Below are positions 1 to 8,183 of a DNA stretch of 12,309 nucleotides, one piece after another. How positions within the stretch are numbered: position 1 is the stretch's first letter; the number at the start of each line of letters is the position of its first letter. Source of the DNA: an uncultured Bacteroides sp. (GTDB lineage Bacteria; Bacteroidota; Bacteroidia; Bacteroidales; Bacteroidaceae); assembly GCA_934716785.1 (NCBI GenBank), contig CAKUYM010000103.1, positions 1 to 12,309 on the forward strand, in the 5' to 3' direction. The translations under genes were made by a program, and so were the position numbers. Under the pieces are notes generated by a model. That model saw only the letters and a list, made by a program, of their open reading frames with translations, was not told the origin of the DNA and did not search any database.

Positions 1-1
1 T

Positions 2-1672
2 ACACAAGTAAATAGTCAACCTGCAGTTTCTAAAGACAGCGAGACCTCTTATCAAAAAAACAGCTCACGCCGTGATTTCTACTCTCTTTCGGGATATTTG
101 AATTACAGCAAAAGTTTCAATGACGTGCATAATCTGAATGTAATGTTGGGTACGCAATACGAACTGACAGAGTTCGACAAATTCGGTACTACGGTAAAAG
201 ATATACAAAGTGCGTTGGAAACCATCAATGGTGCGGGGGTGGTATCTATTGATGGTGGTAAAGGTGAAAAATGGAAAGAAGCGGTTTTGTCTTATTTTTC
301 ACGTCTGAATTATAACTATAAGTCTAAATATCTGGCTGAGGTGAATATGCGGTATGATGGTTCTTCTAAGTTCAAGACAGGGCGTTGGGCGTTTTTCTAT
401 GGCATTTCCGGTGGATGGAGAATCTCGGAAGAAAATTTCATGAAAGGAAAAGACTGGCTGAATGACCTGAAACTGCGCGCCTCATATGGTGTAGTGGGTA
501 ACCAAAGCGGAATAGACCGTTTTGAAGGAGAACAGTATTACAATTTTAAGGCTCTGACAGGTGCTTTGATTGGAAGTAACAAAGCTCCGGTTATCCAAAC
601 GAACGGTAAGATAGCCTCAAGCGGTCGTGAGTGGGAAAGAATTCATAATTATAACTTGGGATTGGATTTTACTGTATTGAACGGGCGTCTGACCGGTACG
701 GTGGAAGGATATATAAAGAAAAACAACAATATGTTGATTACAGTTTCTTATCCGGGAATTTTAGGGGATGGGGCTGGTTATTCCAATGCCGGAAAGTTTG
801 AAGCGAAAGGGTATGAAGGACAACTTACTTGGTCGGACAAAATCGGAAAAGTGAAGTATCATATTGGTGGAACTTATTCATTTAATACCAATAAACTGGT
901 TGATATTGGTGGGGTAACTGTATTGAAAAGCGGTTTTGTCGATAAACAACAGGGATATCCGTTGAACAGTATCTTTGGATTGCGTTATACGGGAAAAATT
1001 CAGAATGAGGAACAACGTGATAAGTATGTGAAACGTTTTGGCTTGAACAATACGGTTGGGCTGACCGACGCGGTTCGTTTGGGTGACAATATGTATGAAG
1101 ATATAAATAAGGATGGAAAGCTGGATTATAATGATTATGTATATTTGGGTACTGATGACCCGAAGATATCTTACTCTTTCAATTTAGGCTTTGAATGGAA
1201 TAATTTTGATTTGTCATTTATCTTTCAGGGAGTTGCCAAACGTACCATTTTCCGTACCGGTGATAATGGAGGTAACGAGACATGGCGTATACCTATGAAA
1301 TCGTGGTATCTCAATACTTCCGACCAGTCAGTGGGTAATACGTGGAGTCCGGAAAATCCGGGAGCTCATTATCCTGCATATACAAATGACAATTCTCTTC
1401 TTAACTACGATTATCAAGCATCTTCCTGGTCGGTTGAGGACGGTTCGTATTTTCGTTTGAAAAACGTGACGCTGGGATATAATGTACCTCAAACATTCTT
1501 GAAAAAGACAAAAGTAATTGATGCCTGCCGTTTGTATTTTACGGGTACCGATCTTTGGGAAATTTCCAAAATTAATGACGGATGGGATCCTGAAGCAAGC
1601 CGTAAGGTATCTGGCGTGGGCCGTTATCCATTTGTACGTACCATTACTTTTGGACTGAATATAACCCTTTAA
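2..1672 (+). CDS. SusC/RagA-family TonB-dependent outer-membrane transporter, C-terminal part (5' truncated by window edge)
   Basis: The reading frame is open from the first bases of the window to a TAA at 1670-1672, giving 556 visible residues. Full SusC proteins are usually about 1000 residues, so roughly the C-terminal half of the 22-strand beta-barrel is present; the signal peptide, carboxypeptidase-like domain, TonB box and plug lie upstream. Typical SusC stretches are visible: YLAEVNMRYDGSSKF, LNDLKLRASYGVVGNQSG, YNLGLDFTVLNGRLTGTVEGY and the final barrel strand ending FGLNITL. A calcium-loop-like motif, DINKDGKLDYND (1100-1135), sits in a position where many SusC proteins carry one. 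It forms the outer-membrane channel that imports oligosaccharides with energy from TonB-ExbBD, capped by the SusD encoded 13 bp downstream. The family call is secure. The glycan specificity cannot be read from this part. Confidence 0.96.
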   Translation, partial: TQVNSQPAVSKDSETSYQKNSSRRDFYSLSGYLNYSKSFNDVHNLNVMLGTQYELTEFDKFGTTVKDIQSALETINGAGVVSIDGGKGEKWKEAVLSYFSRLNYNYKSKYLAEVNMRYDGSSKFKTGRWAFFYGISGGWRISEENFMKGKDWLNDLKLRASYGVVGNQSGIDRFEGEQYYNFKALTGALIGSNKAPVIQTNGKIASSGREWERIHNYNLGLDFTVLNGRLTGTVEGYIKKNNNMLITVSYPGILGDGAGYSNAGKFEAKGYEGQLTWSDKIGKVKYHIGGTYSFNTNKLVDIGGVTVLKSGFVDKQQGYPLNSIFGLRYTGKIQNEEQRDKYVKRFGLNNTVGLTDAVRLGDNMYEDINKDGKLDYNDYVYLGTDDPKISYSFNLGFEWNNFDLSFIFQGVAKRTIFRTGDNGGNETWRIPMKSWYLNTSDQSVGNTWSPENPGAHYPAYTNDNSLLNYDYQASSWSVEDGSYFRLKNVTLGYNVPQTFLKKTKVIDACRLYFTGTDLWEISKINDGWDPEASRKVSGVGRYPFVRTITFGLNITL

Positions 1673-1685
1673 CTAAGTAACTATC

Positions 1686-3407
1686 ATGAAAAAATATATA
1701 AAGCTCCTTTTAACATTGTCATTGGGAATGAATGTTTGTTCCTGTCTTGACTTTAATCCTGAAGATCAGCTTGCTGATGGAAATATGTGGCAGGCGGCCA
1801 GTGACTTCGAATATTTTGCCAATGACTTTTATAGCTGGACACGTGATTTCAGTACCGTCCTTTATGATGCTCCACATTCCGATCTTCGTGCCGATCTGGT
1901 GTTGTCAACTAACACCAACTCTTTTAGCCATGGCAATAATACGATACCGGGTTCGGATAAAAACTATACGGATAATTATAATCATATTCGTCGTACGAAT
2001 ATGTTGCTCGAAAAGGCCGAAAAATATTCCGGCAGTGGTGATATCAGCCGATATGTGGCTGAAGCGAAGTTCTTTCGTGCCTATTCTTATTTTGATTTGG
2101 TTCAGTTATTCGGAAATGTCATCCTTACTAAGAAACCGTTAGATGTAACTTCTCCCGAAATGAATGCCGTGCGCAACGACCGTGGCGAAGTAATTGATTT
2201 TATTATTCAGGACCTGAAAGAAGCGGCTCCTTCACTGCCGGCAACTGTATCTACTGATGAAGAGGGACGTTTGACTAAATGGGCGGCTTACGCTTTTCTT
2301 TCGCGTGTCGCTTTATATGAAGGAACATGGCAAAAGTTTCATAACGGTAATACTGTCCGCAGTAGTGAATTGCTGACAATTGCGGCTGAAGCCGCTAAGG
2401 AAGTCATTGATAAAGGAGGATACGGACTTTTTTACTCTGACAAACTGAAGGAATATTCGTATAAATACTTGTTTATACTGGAAAATGTGCAGTCCAATCC
2501 TGCCAATTTGACTAAAAACGCTAATAATGAATATATTTTCTATCGTCGTCATGATGAGACTTTACTTCCGATAGGAAAGAATGTTACGACAGCAGTTTTG
2601 GCCTCACAGTCATTAACTATTAGCCGCAAATTCGCCAATTTATTCCTCACGCAGGCGGGAGTACCGATGGATGTCAATAACGAGCAACTTTATCAGACTC
2701 CTACATCTGAATTTGATAATCGTGACAACCGTATGAAGAATATCTTTCTGCCCAATGGCGTAAAGTACTGGAACAATACGGAAAAATCGTCCAGAAATAG
2801 TTGGACTGCCGCCGATGAATCACGCGCTTTGACATGTGACGTGCGTAAGGGAACCGGTTATATGAATCAGAAATGGGCAACTGAACGTTATGTCAATGAC
2901 ACAAAAGAAGGGTATGATTATCCGATAATCCGTTATGCGGAGGTCTTGTTGAATTATGCGGAGGCTGTATATGAGAAATGCGCAAATGATGGAAACACGG
3001 AAGATGCCAAGATTGACGCGGCTTTAGTATATTTAAATAAAGTTCGTAAGCGCGTCAATCCGGATATGCCTGATTTGACCATTGAATTTGCAAAAGCCCA
3101 TTCTTTAAATCTACAAGAGGAGATTCGACGTGAACGTACAATCGAATTGTTCCATGAAGGATTTCGTCTGGATGACTTGAAACGATGGAAAACGGCTGAA
3201 GACGAAATGCCGCAGGATGTTAAGGGAATTCGTTGGATAGGTACTTTTCAGACATTGTGGGGAGACGCTTCTTCTAAGCGGAAGGATAATGAGGGTTGCC
3301 TTATTTTAGAAGACGGGCGCTCATGGCAGAATAAGAACTATTTATATCCGTTACCTACGGACCAGACACAGTTGAATCCGAATCTCGGGCAAAATCCCGA
3401 ATGGTAA
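1686..3407 (+). CDS. SusD/RagB-family outer-membrane glycan-binding lipoprotein
   Basis: This 573-residue protein is the lid and glycan-binding partner of the upstream SusC transporter. It opens with a lipoprotein signal (MKKYIKLLLTLSLGMN, lipid cysteine most likely C20 in VCSC) followed by the acidic, surface-type sequence LDFNPEDQ. SusD hallmarks are the TPR-bearing stretch RYVAEAKFFRAYSYFDLVQLFG, the C-terminal RYAEVLLNYAEAVYE and RRERTIELFHEGFRLDDLKRW, and the terminal PLPTDQTQLNPNLGQNP. The length is normal for the family (about 500-600). The ATG lies 13 bp after the SusC stop, so the two are almost certainly co-transcribed and translated as a pair. Family assignment is firm. SusD sequence alone does not reveal the bound sugar. 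Confidence 0.97.
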   Translation: MKKYIKLLLTLSLGMNVCSCLDFNPEDQLADGNMWQAASDFEYFANDFYSWTRDFSTVLYDAPHSDLRADLVLSTNTNSFSHGNNTIPGSDKNYTDNYNHIRRTNMLLEKAEKYSGSGDISRYVAEAKFFRAYSYFDLVQLFGNVILTKKPLDVTSPEMNAVRNDRGEVIDFIIQDLKEAAPSLPATVSTDEEGRLTKWAAYAFLSRVALYEGTWQKFHNGNTVRSSELLTIAAEAAKEVIDKGGYGLFYSDKLKEYSYKYLFILENVQSNPANLTKNANNEYIFYRRHDETLLPIGKNVTTAVLASQSLTISRKFANLFLTQAGVPMDVNNEQLYQTPTSEFDNRDNRMKNIFLPNGVKYWNNTEKSSRNSWTAADESRALTCDVRKGTGYMNQKWATERYVNDTKEGYDYPIIRYAEVLLNYAEAVYEKCANDGNTEDAKIDAALVYLNKVRKRVNPDMPDLTIEFAKAHSLNLQEEIRRERTIELFHEGFRLDDLKRWKTAEDEMPQDVKGIRWIGTFQTLWGDASSKRKDNEGCLILEDGRSWQNKNYLYPLPTDQTQLNPNLGQNPEW

Positions 3408-3438
3408 TTATTTAATTAATTGATTGATAAAAAAGACT

Positions 3439-4956
3439 ATGAATAAGAATTTTAGCAAGCTATTATATGGTATTGCACTGATATCACTGGTTGGTATAAA
3501 TAGTGCTTGCTCAGATGATAAAGACTTTGGAGAAGTAGCAAAACAAGCTGTTGCAATGTCTTCTGTCACTATTGGAAAGACTGATTATACGAAACCTGAC
3601 GGTAATATTACGCTGTTAAAGAATGGTGAGATACAAATCCCTTATACAATCGCACCGGAAAACGCGACTAAGACAGGCTTGAAATGGAGTTCATCAAACA
3701 CGTCTGTAGTGACTGTATCACAAGAGGGAGTCATCAAGGTCGGAAACGAAACGGGAGAGGCTGTTATTTACGTCACGCCGGAGGTTGGCTTTGGACAGAC
3801 TTCCGTTACTCCGTCATTTAAAGTAGAAGTAGTGGAAGAATTTGTTTATATGTCTTCTCTTTTCATATCTACAAAACCGGAAAAAAATGTGATTGCCGCG
3901 ACAAGTAAGTTTCAGTTGGCGGCTACATCCTTGCCCGAAGACGTGACATTTAAACGTTATACATGGACATCCAATAAACCGTCGGTGGCAACTGTAGATG
4001 AAAATGGCTTATTGACGGGTATCGCTGAGGGGCGCGCTACTATTACGGTGACGGCTGATGACTTGAATCCAGGGACGAAGGCGTCCGCTTCTTTTGAAGT
4101 GGAAGTGCAAGTATCGGTACCCATCACGAAAATTAGTTTCAGTGACAATGAAAAGAATTATCTGTCAGCTTTGGGGTATGGAGAAACCTATCGTATCACA
4201 CCGATTCTGGAACCTGCCGACGCTACCGCTTCTTTGATTTCATGGAGTAGTGATAATCCGGGAGTAATTTCCGTTGATGATGATGGAGTTTTGACTGTGC
4301 ATACTACCACTACAGGAACTGCTAACATCACGGCTACCTATAATGATATAGTTGCTACTGTGGAAGCTAATGTCGCGGAAGGTCGATTCTGGTTCTCGTT
4401 TGCGAACGAATTCCCTAGTAGCTATTGGAGATTGCCTAAAAACGGAACAGACCCGACAACCAAGTCTGACGAGCACAAGACTATTGTTACGATGGGAGTT
4501 AACGGTGAAAAGCACAGAGCGGATATTGTTTTCAATCAGAGTAAGATAAATATAACTCCGGGAACTTATCGTTATATAGCAATGAAGGTACAAACGCGTG
4601 GAGCCGGTAATATCACATTCGCGTTATATGATAAGAAACCTGCGGATGGTATAAGTATAGGAGAAAATTATTGGGGACTTCCCGGTTCGACAGGTACGAA
4701 CGCCAATAATACTTATACGGTATTGGGCGGCGGAAGTATATCTTATGATAAGGCCAATGTTATCTATTATGATTTGCAGGGTCGTTTCGCAAATAAAAGT
4801 TGGGATGGAAGTACGGCTGCTTATACGTTAGCGTCTCTTCAATTTAAGATGGCCGATTTCAAGACATCTACAACCTATGATATTTATTGGATTCGCGCAT
4901 TTAAAACGATGGATGAACTGGAAAATTATGTTAATAACGAAAATCTTAATAACTAA
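3439..4956 (+). CDS. Surface lipoprotein with three Ig-like (Big_2) repeats and a C-terminal putative glycan-binding domain
   Basis: I chose ATG 3439 over an upstream in-frame TTG at 3424 because it directly precedes a lipoprotein signal (MNKNFSKLLYGIALISLVG, lipid cysteine C24, then SDDKD); the product is 505 residues. Three bacterial Ig-like group 2 repeats follow at about residues 40-135, 136-226 and 228-313, each with the W(S/T)S-x-(N/K)-P/T-x-V-x-(T/S)V core and a G-x-A-x-I-x-V ending. The remaining 190 residues or so (315-505) form a separate beta-rich, aromatic-rich domain. It recalls DUF4979-type C-terminal domains of Bacteroides PUL proteins, but that link is from memory and unsure. 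Gene position (after SusD, 31 bp) and architecture fit a surface glycan-binding protein in the SusE/SusF slot, with the Ig-like repeats acting as a spacer. No catalytic motif is visible. The binding role is inferred. Confidence 0.85.
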   Translation: MNKNFSKLLYGIALISLVGINSACSDDKDFGEVAKQAVAMSSVTIGKTDYTKPDGNITLLKNGEIQIPYTIAPENATKTGLKWSSSNTSVVTVSQEGVIKVGNETGEAVIYVTPEVGFGQTSVTPSFKVEVVEEFVYMSSLFISTKPEKNVIAATSKFQLAATSLPEDVTFKRYTWTSNKPSVATVDENGLLTGIAEGRATITVTADDLNPGTKASASFEVEVQVSVPITKISFSDNEKNYLSALGYGETYRITPILEPADATASLISWSSDNPGVISVDDDGVLTVHTTTTGTANITATYNDIVATVEANVAEGRFWFSFANEFPSSYWRLPKNGTDPTTKSDEHKTIVTMGVNGEKHRADIVFNQSKINITPGTYRYIAMKVQTRGAGNITFALYDKKPADGISIGENYWGLPGSTGTNANNTYTVLGGGSISYDKANVIYYDLQGRFANKSWDGSTAAYTLASLQFKMADFKTSTTYDIYWIRAFKTMDELENYVNNENLNN

Positions 4957-4962
4957 TAGATT

Positions 4963-6231
4963 ATGAAATTAAACAGATTCAAATCAATCATATTGGGAGC
5001 GGGGCTGATGGCTCTGACTTCCCTCTCACTGTTCGCTTGCAGTGAAATAGAAGACGGAGTGAATGATATTGACAGCTGGTCGGCGCCGGTTGATGAATAT
5101 GTGCCTAGTTTGGAACATCCGGGTATTATGCATACCGCTAAAAGTTTAAATCGTATGAAAACGATTGTGAAACGGGGAGAAGCCGGAACGATAGAATCGG
5201 GTTCATTGGAGGAAAGGGCATACGCTACTTATCTTTTAATGAAAGATTATTCGCTTTCAAAGTCAAACTATACGATGAAGAAGACACCGGGAGTTCAGGT
5301 TGAATTGAGAAGAGGTAGCGGAGGAAATGCGGGAGTTTTTCAACCGGATTTCAGTGCGGCCTGTTTGAATTCTTTGATGTGGGCACTTACCGGAGAGACT
5401 GCCCATGCGGATAAGGCGAAAGAGATTCTGTTGGAATATGCAAGGACTGTAACAAAGATTCCGGTTCACAATGATGATGATTTGTTGGCGGGACTACAAG
5501 GATTTATGGTGGCTTATGCTACTGAACTGTTGAGTCACGTATCGTACAACAATGTGACTCCTTTGAGTGGTGATGAGTTGGAAGAAGTAAATGGCATGCT
5601 TCGGAATGTGTTCCTGCCGGTATTGAATAACTTTTATGCGACTCCTGCATTTTCGAATGGTAACTGGGGATTGATTGTGACAAGGGCGTACATGGCAATA
5701 GCTATTTTATGGAATGACCAAGCGATGTACAAACAAGCTGTCGATTTCCTTCTATATGGTAATGATAACGGAACATTAAAGAATTATATTGATGGAGACA
5801 CAGGACAGTGTCAAGAAAGTGGACGTGATCAGGGGCATACTCAATTAGGAATTGGCATGATTGCCTCAATCTGTGAGATGGGATATCAGCAAGGAAATGA
5901 CCTTTACGCTTTATTGGATAACAGGTTGTTGAAGGGATATGAATATGTAGCCGGTTATAATTTGGGTAATGAAATGCCGTTTAAAACTTGGGTGGATGTT
6001 ACTGGGAAATACAGTAACTGGACGAAGCCTGATTCGAGTGGAACCAGTACGCGCGGCACATTCAGAGGAATATATAGTATTGCCTATAACCATTACTTTA
6101 CTCGTAAACATTTAAGTATGCCTTATACAAAACAGGTGTTGGATAATAAAAGCTATGTGGAAGGCTATGATAGTGATAATAACGGTTTCTATGCTTTTCA
6201 GTTTTGTGACGGAGATATTGATCCGGAATAA
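4963..6231 (+). CDS. Alginate-lyase-superfamily lipoprotein, probable polysaccharide lyase (PL38-like)
   Basis: This 422-residue protein carries a lipoprotein signal (lipobox LFAC, lipid cysteine C26, then SEIEDG, an acidic run typical of surface export). After a linker comes an alpha-helical toroid resembling the alginate lyase superfamily (PF05426). Conserved-looking motifs are HPGIMHTAKSLNRMK near residue 50, SNGNWGL (231-237) and the block QESGRDQGHTQLG (284-296), with DNRLLKGYEY shortly after. These fit PL38, known for endo-acting glucuronan and mannuronate-alginate lyases. PL5 normally has an NNH-type motif, whereas here NGNWG lacks the His. Such lyases cut uronate polymers by beta-elimination, leaving a 4,5-unsaturated uronate at the new non-reducing end, which fits the GH88 in the same locus. 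It starts 6 bp after the Ig-like lipoprotein gene. Superfamily is confident; PL38 and substrate are inference. Confidence 0.8.
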   Translation: MKLNRFKSIILGAGLMALTSLSLFACSEIEDGVNDIDSWSAPVDEYVPSLEHPGIMHTAKSLNRMKTIVKRGEAGTIESGSLEERAYATYLLMKDYSLSKSNYTMKKTPGVQVELRRGSGGNAGVFQPDFSAACLNSLMWALTGETAHADKAKEILLEYARTVTKIPVHNDDDLLAGLQGFMVAYATELLSHVSYNNVTPLSGDELEEVNGMLRNVFLPVLNNFYATPAFSNGNWGLIVTRAYMAIAILWNDQAMYKQAVDFLLYGNDNGTLKNYIDGDTGQCQESGRDQGHTQLGIGMIASICEMGYQQGNDLYALLDNRLLKGYEYVAGYNLGNEMPFKTWVDVTGKYSNWTKPDSSGTSTRGTFRGIYSIAYNHYFTRKHLSMPYTKQVLDNKSYVEGYDSDNNGFYAFQFCDGDIDPE

Positions 6232-6268
6232 AGTGAATGAAAAAGTTTGGATTTAGAAAAAATATTTT

Positions 6269-6300
6269 GAAGGGGATTAGGTATTTACCTAATCCCCTTC
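6269..6300 (+). terminator. Perfect 14-bp hairpin after the lyase gene; terminator or attenuator
   Basis: Bases 6269-6282 (GAAGGGGATTAGGT) pair perfectly with 6287-6300 around an ATTT loop. It sits 38 bp after the lyase stop. On the + strand the sequence that follows is GTATATATAAG, without a real T-run, so termination may be partial or the hairpin may protect the 3' end of the susCD-lyase message. On the - strand it is followed by a T-rich stretch, but there is no - strand gene to terminate. It divides the surface-protein genes from the periplasmic enzyme genes. Confidence 0.7.
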
Positions 6301-6450
6301 GTATATATAAGCAAATAGGTAAGTAAACAGATTGTTTCAAGCAAGAGAATATATTCGGTTCTCCGATAGGATTAGTTTTATATAAAGGTAGAAAGACCTG
6401 TTTTTAGGAATAACGATTGAATCAAGAAAAGAACTATTAGCAGATATACT

Positions 6451-8100
6451 ATGCGTAAAAAGATTCTGTTTTTGGCAGGAATGATGGCTTGCTGCATCGT
6501 GGCAGGTGCACAAGAAATCTCAAAGACTTGGGTGGCTGATAAGGGCGATGGTACTTATCAGAACCCGGTTCTTCATGCGGACTATTCCGATCCGGATGTA
6601 TGTGCGGCCGGAGATGATTTCTATATGACAGCGTCCAGTTTTAATTGCATTCCAGGCCTCCCCATTCTCCATTCCAATGATTTGGTGAATTGGTCGTTGG
6701 TGAACTATGCGTTGCCGGTGCAGGAGCCGGAAGAATTCTTCGATAAGGCACAGCATGGTAAAGGTGTGTGGGCACCGTCTATTCGTTTCCATGACGGAGA
6801 GTTTTATATTTACTGGGGCGATCCGGATTTTGGAATTTACATGATAAAGGCAAAGGACCCCAAAGGCGAATGGAGCAAACCTGTGCTGGTGAAAGCCGGG
6901 AAGGGTATGATTGACCCCACGCCTCTTTGGGATGAGGATGGTAAAGTCTATCTGGTACATGCCTATGCCGGAAGCCGTAGCGGTGTGAACAGTATCGTGG
7001 TGATTTGCGAACTGAATGCGGAGGGAACGGAAGTGATATCAGCACCGGTCATGGTGTTTGACGGAAATGATGGAAAGAACCATACGGTAGAAGGACCGAA
7101 GCTTTACAAGCGTAACGGATACTACTATATTTTTGCTCCGGCGGGTGGAGTAGCGACCGGTTGGCAGTTGGTGCTTCGCTCGAAGAATATTTACGGTCCC
7201 TACGAGTCGAAGATCGTCATGGCACAAGGAAAGACAAATATCAACGGACCTCATCAAGGTGCTTGGGTAGATACGAATACGGGAGAATCTTGGTTCGTTC
7301 ATTTTCAGGATAAAGGCGCTTACGGGCGCGTGATTCATCTGAATCCGATGACTTGGGTAAATGATTGGCCTGTAATCGGAGTAGACAAGGATAAGAACGG
7401 TTGCGGTGAACCGGTAACGACCTATAAGAAACCGAATGTAGGAAAGACATATCCGATAGCTACTCCACCGGAGAGTGATGAATTCAATACCCGTCATTTG
7501 GGATTGCAATGGCAATGGCATGCCAATAAGAAAGACACTTACGGGTTTACGACCGACTTGGGGTATATCCGTCTTTATGCAGGCAGCCTCTCGAAAGAGT
7601 TTGTGAACTTCTGGGAAGTTCCTAACTTGTTGATGCAAAAGTTTCCGGCTGAAGAGTTTACGGCTACGACCAAATTGACATTTACTGCCAAGCAGGACGG
7701 GGAGCAAGCCGGAATCATTGTAATGGGATGGGATTATAGTTATCTCTCCATTCGTAAGGCGGGAGATCAGTTTGTTCTGCAACAAGCGGTCTGCAAGGAT
7801 GCGGAACAGAAAAATCCCGAACGGATAAAAGAATTGGCAAACATTCCGGTAGAACATCTGAAGATGCCGGGAGTGGCGGATAATGAGTGGCAAACGGTTT
7901 ACTTGCAGGTGAAGGTTCGTAAAGGAGCTGTCTGTACGTTTGCTTATAGTCTGGACGGAAAGAAATACACGACAGTAGGAGAGCCTTTCACAGCTCGACA
8001 GGGTAAATGGATAGGAGCCAAAGTCGGTGTGTTCTGCGTGACTCCCAATAACGGGAATCGCGGATGGGCGGATGTCGATTGGTTTCGGGTGACTGAATAG
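6451..8100 (+). CDS. Secreted glycoside hydrolase family 43 enzyme with C-terminal beta-sandwich domain
   Basis: The 549-residue product has a type I signal peptide (cleavage likely after AGA, residues 18-20), so it should be periplasmic. The GH43 five-bladed propeller spans about residues 36-330. The three expected acidic residues are visible: base D47 in YSDPDV, pKa modulator D155 in MIDPTP, and general acid E214 in HTVEGP. Other typical pieces are GVWAPSIRFHDGEFYIYWG and GPHQGAWVDT. From about 340 to the end comes a GH43_C2-type beta-sandwich, beginning PPESDEFNTRHLGLQWQW, which in related enzymes supplies part of the active site. Known activities are beta-xylosidase and alpha-L-arabinofuranosidase; the sequence resembles subfamily 12 as I recall it, but this is not certain. 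It follows a 219-bp gap with a hairpin and no convincing promoter. GH88 follows 83 bp later, probably in the same transcript. Confidence 0.93.
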   Translation: MRKKILFLAGMMACCIVAGAQEISKTWVADKGDGTYQNPVLHADYSDPDVCAAGDDFYMTASSFNCIPGLPILHSNDLVNWSLVNYALPVQEPEEFFDKAQHGKGVWAPSIRFHDGEFYIYWGDPDFGIYMIKAKDPKGEWSKPVLVKAGKGMIDPTPLWDEDGKVYLVHAYAGSRSGVNSIVVICELNAEGTEVISAPVMVFDGNDGKNHTVEGPKLYKRNGYYYIFAPAGGVATGWQLVLRSKNIYGPYESKIVMAQGKTNINGPHQGAWVDTNTGESWFVHFQDKGAYGRVIHLNPMTWVNDWPVIGVDKDKNGCGEPVTTYKKPNVGKTYPIATPPESDEFNTRHLGLQWQWHANKKDTYGFTTDLGYIRLYAGSLSKEFVNFWEVPNLLMQKFPAEEFTATTKLTFTAKQDGEQAGIIVMGWDYSYLSIRKAGDQFVLQQAVCKDAEQKNPERIKELANIPVEHLKMPGVADNEWQTVYLQVKVRKGAVCTFAYSLDGKKYTTVGEPFTARQGKWIGAKVGVFCVTPNNGNRGWADVDWFRVTE

Positions 8101-8124
8101 AGGTTCTGTGACTGACTGAATAGA
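8090..8124. repeat. Short 12-bp direct repeat at the GH43/GH88 junction
   Basis: TGACTGAATAGA occurs at 8090-8101, covering the GH43 stop codon, and again at 8113-8124 just downstream, a 23-bp offset. It looks like a small local duplication of the gene's 3' end. No function is evident. Confidence 0.6.
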
Positions 8125-8183
8125 AGAAAGAACGGATAAAAGAAAAACAGATAAATTAAGAATTAACACGAAGATACTGAACA

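Noticed and set aside
6373..6380. TAGTTTTA as a GH43 promoter -7 element
   Set aside because: It misses the final G of TAnnTTTG, and no TTG-type -33 lies 19-21 bp upstream. It is too weak to annotate.
6386..6405. AGGT-AGAAAG-ACCT followed by a T-run as a terminator before GH43
   Set aside because: A stem of only four pairs is too weak, and it sits just upstream of GH43, where termination would make no sense.
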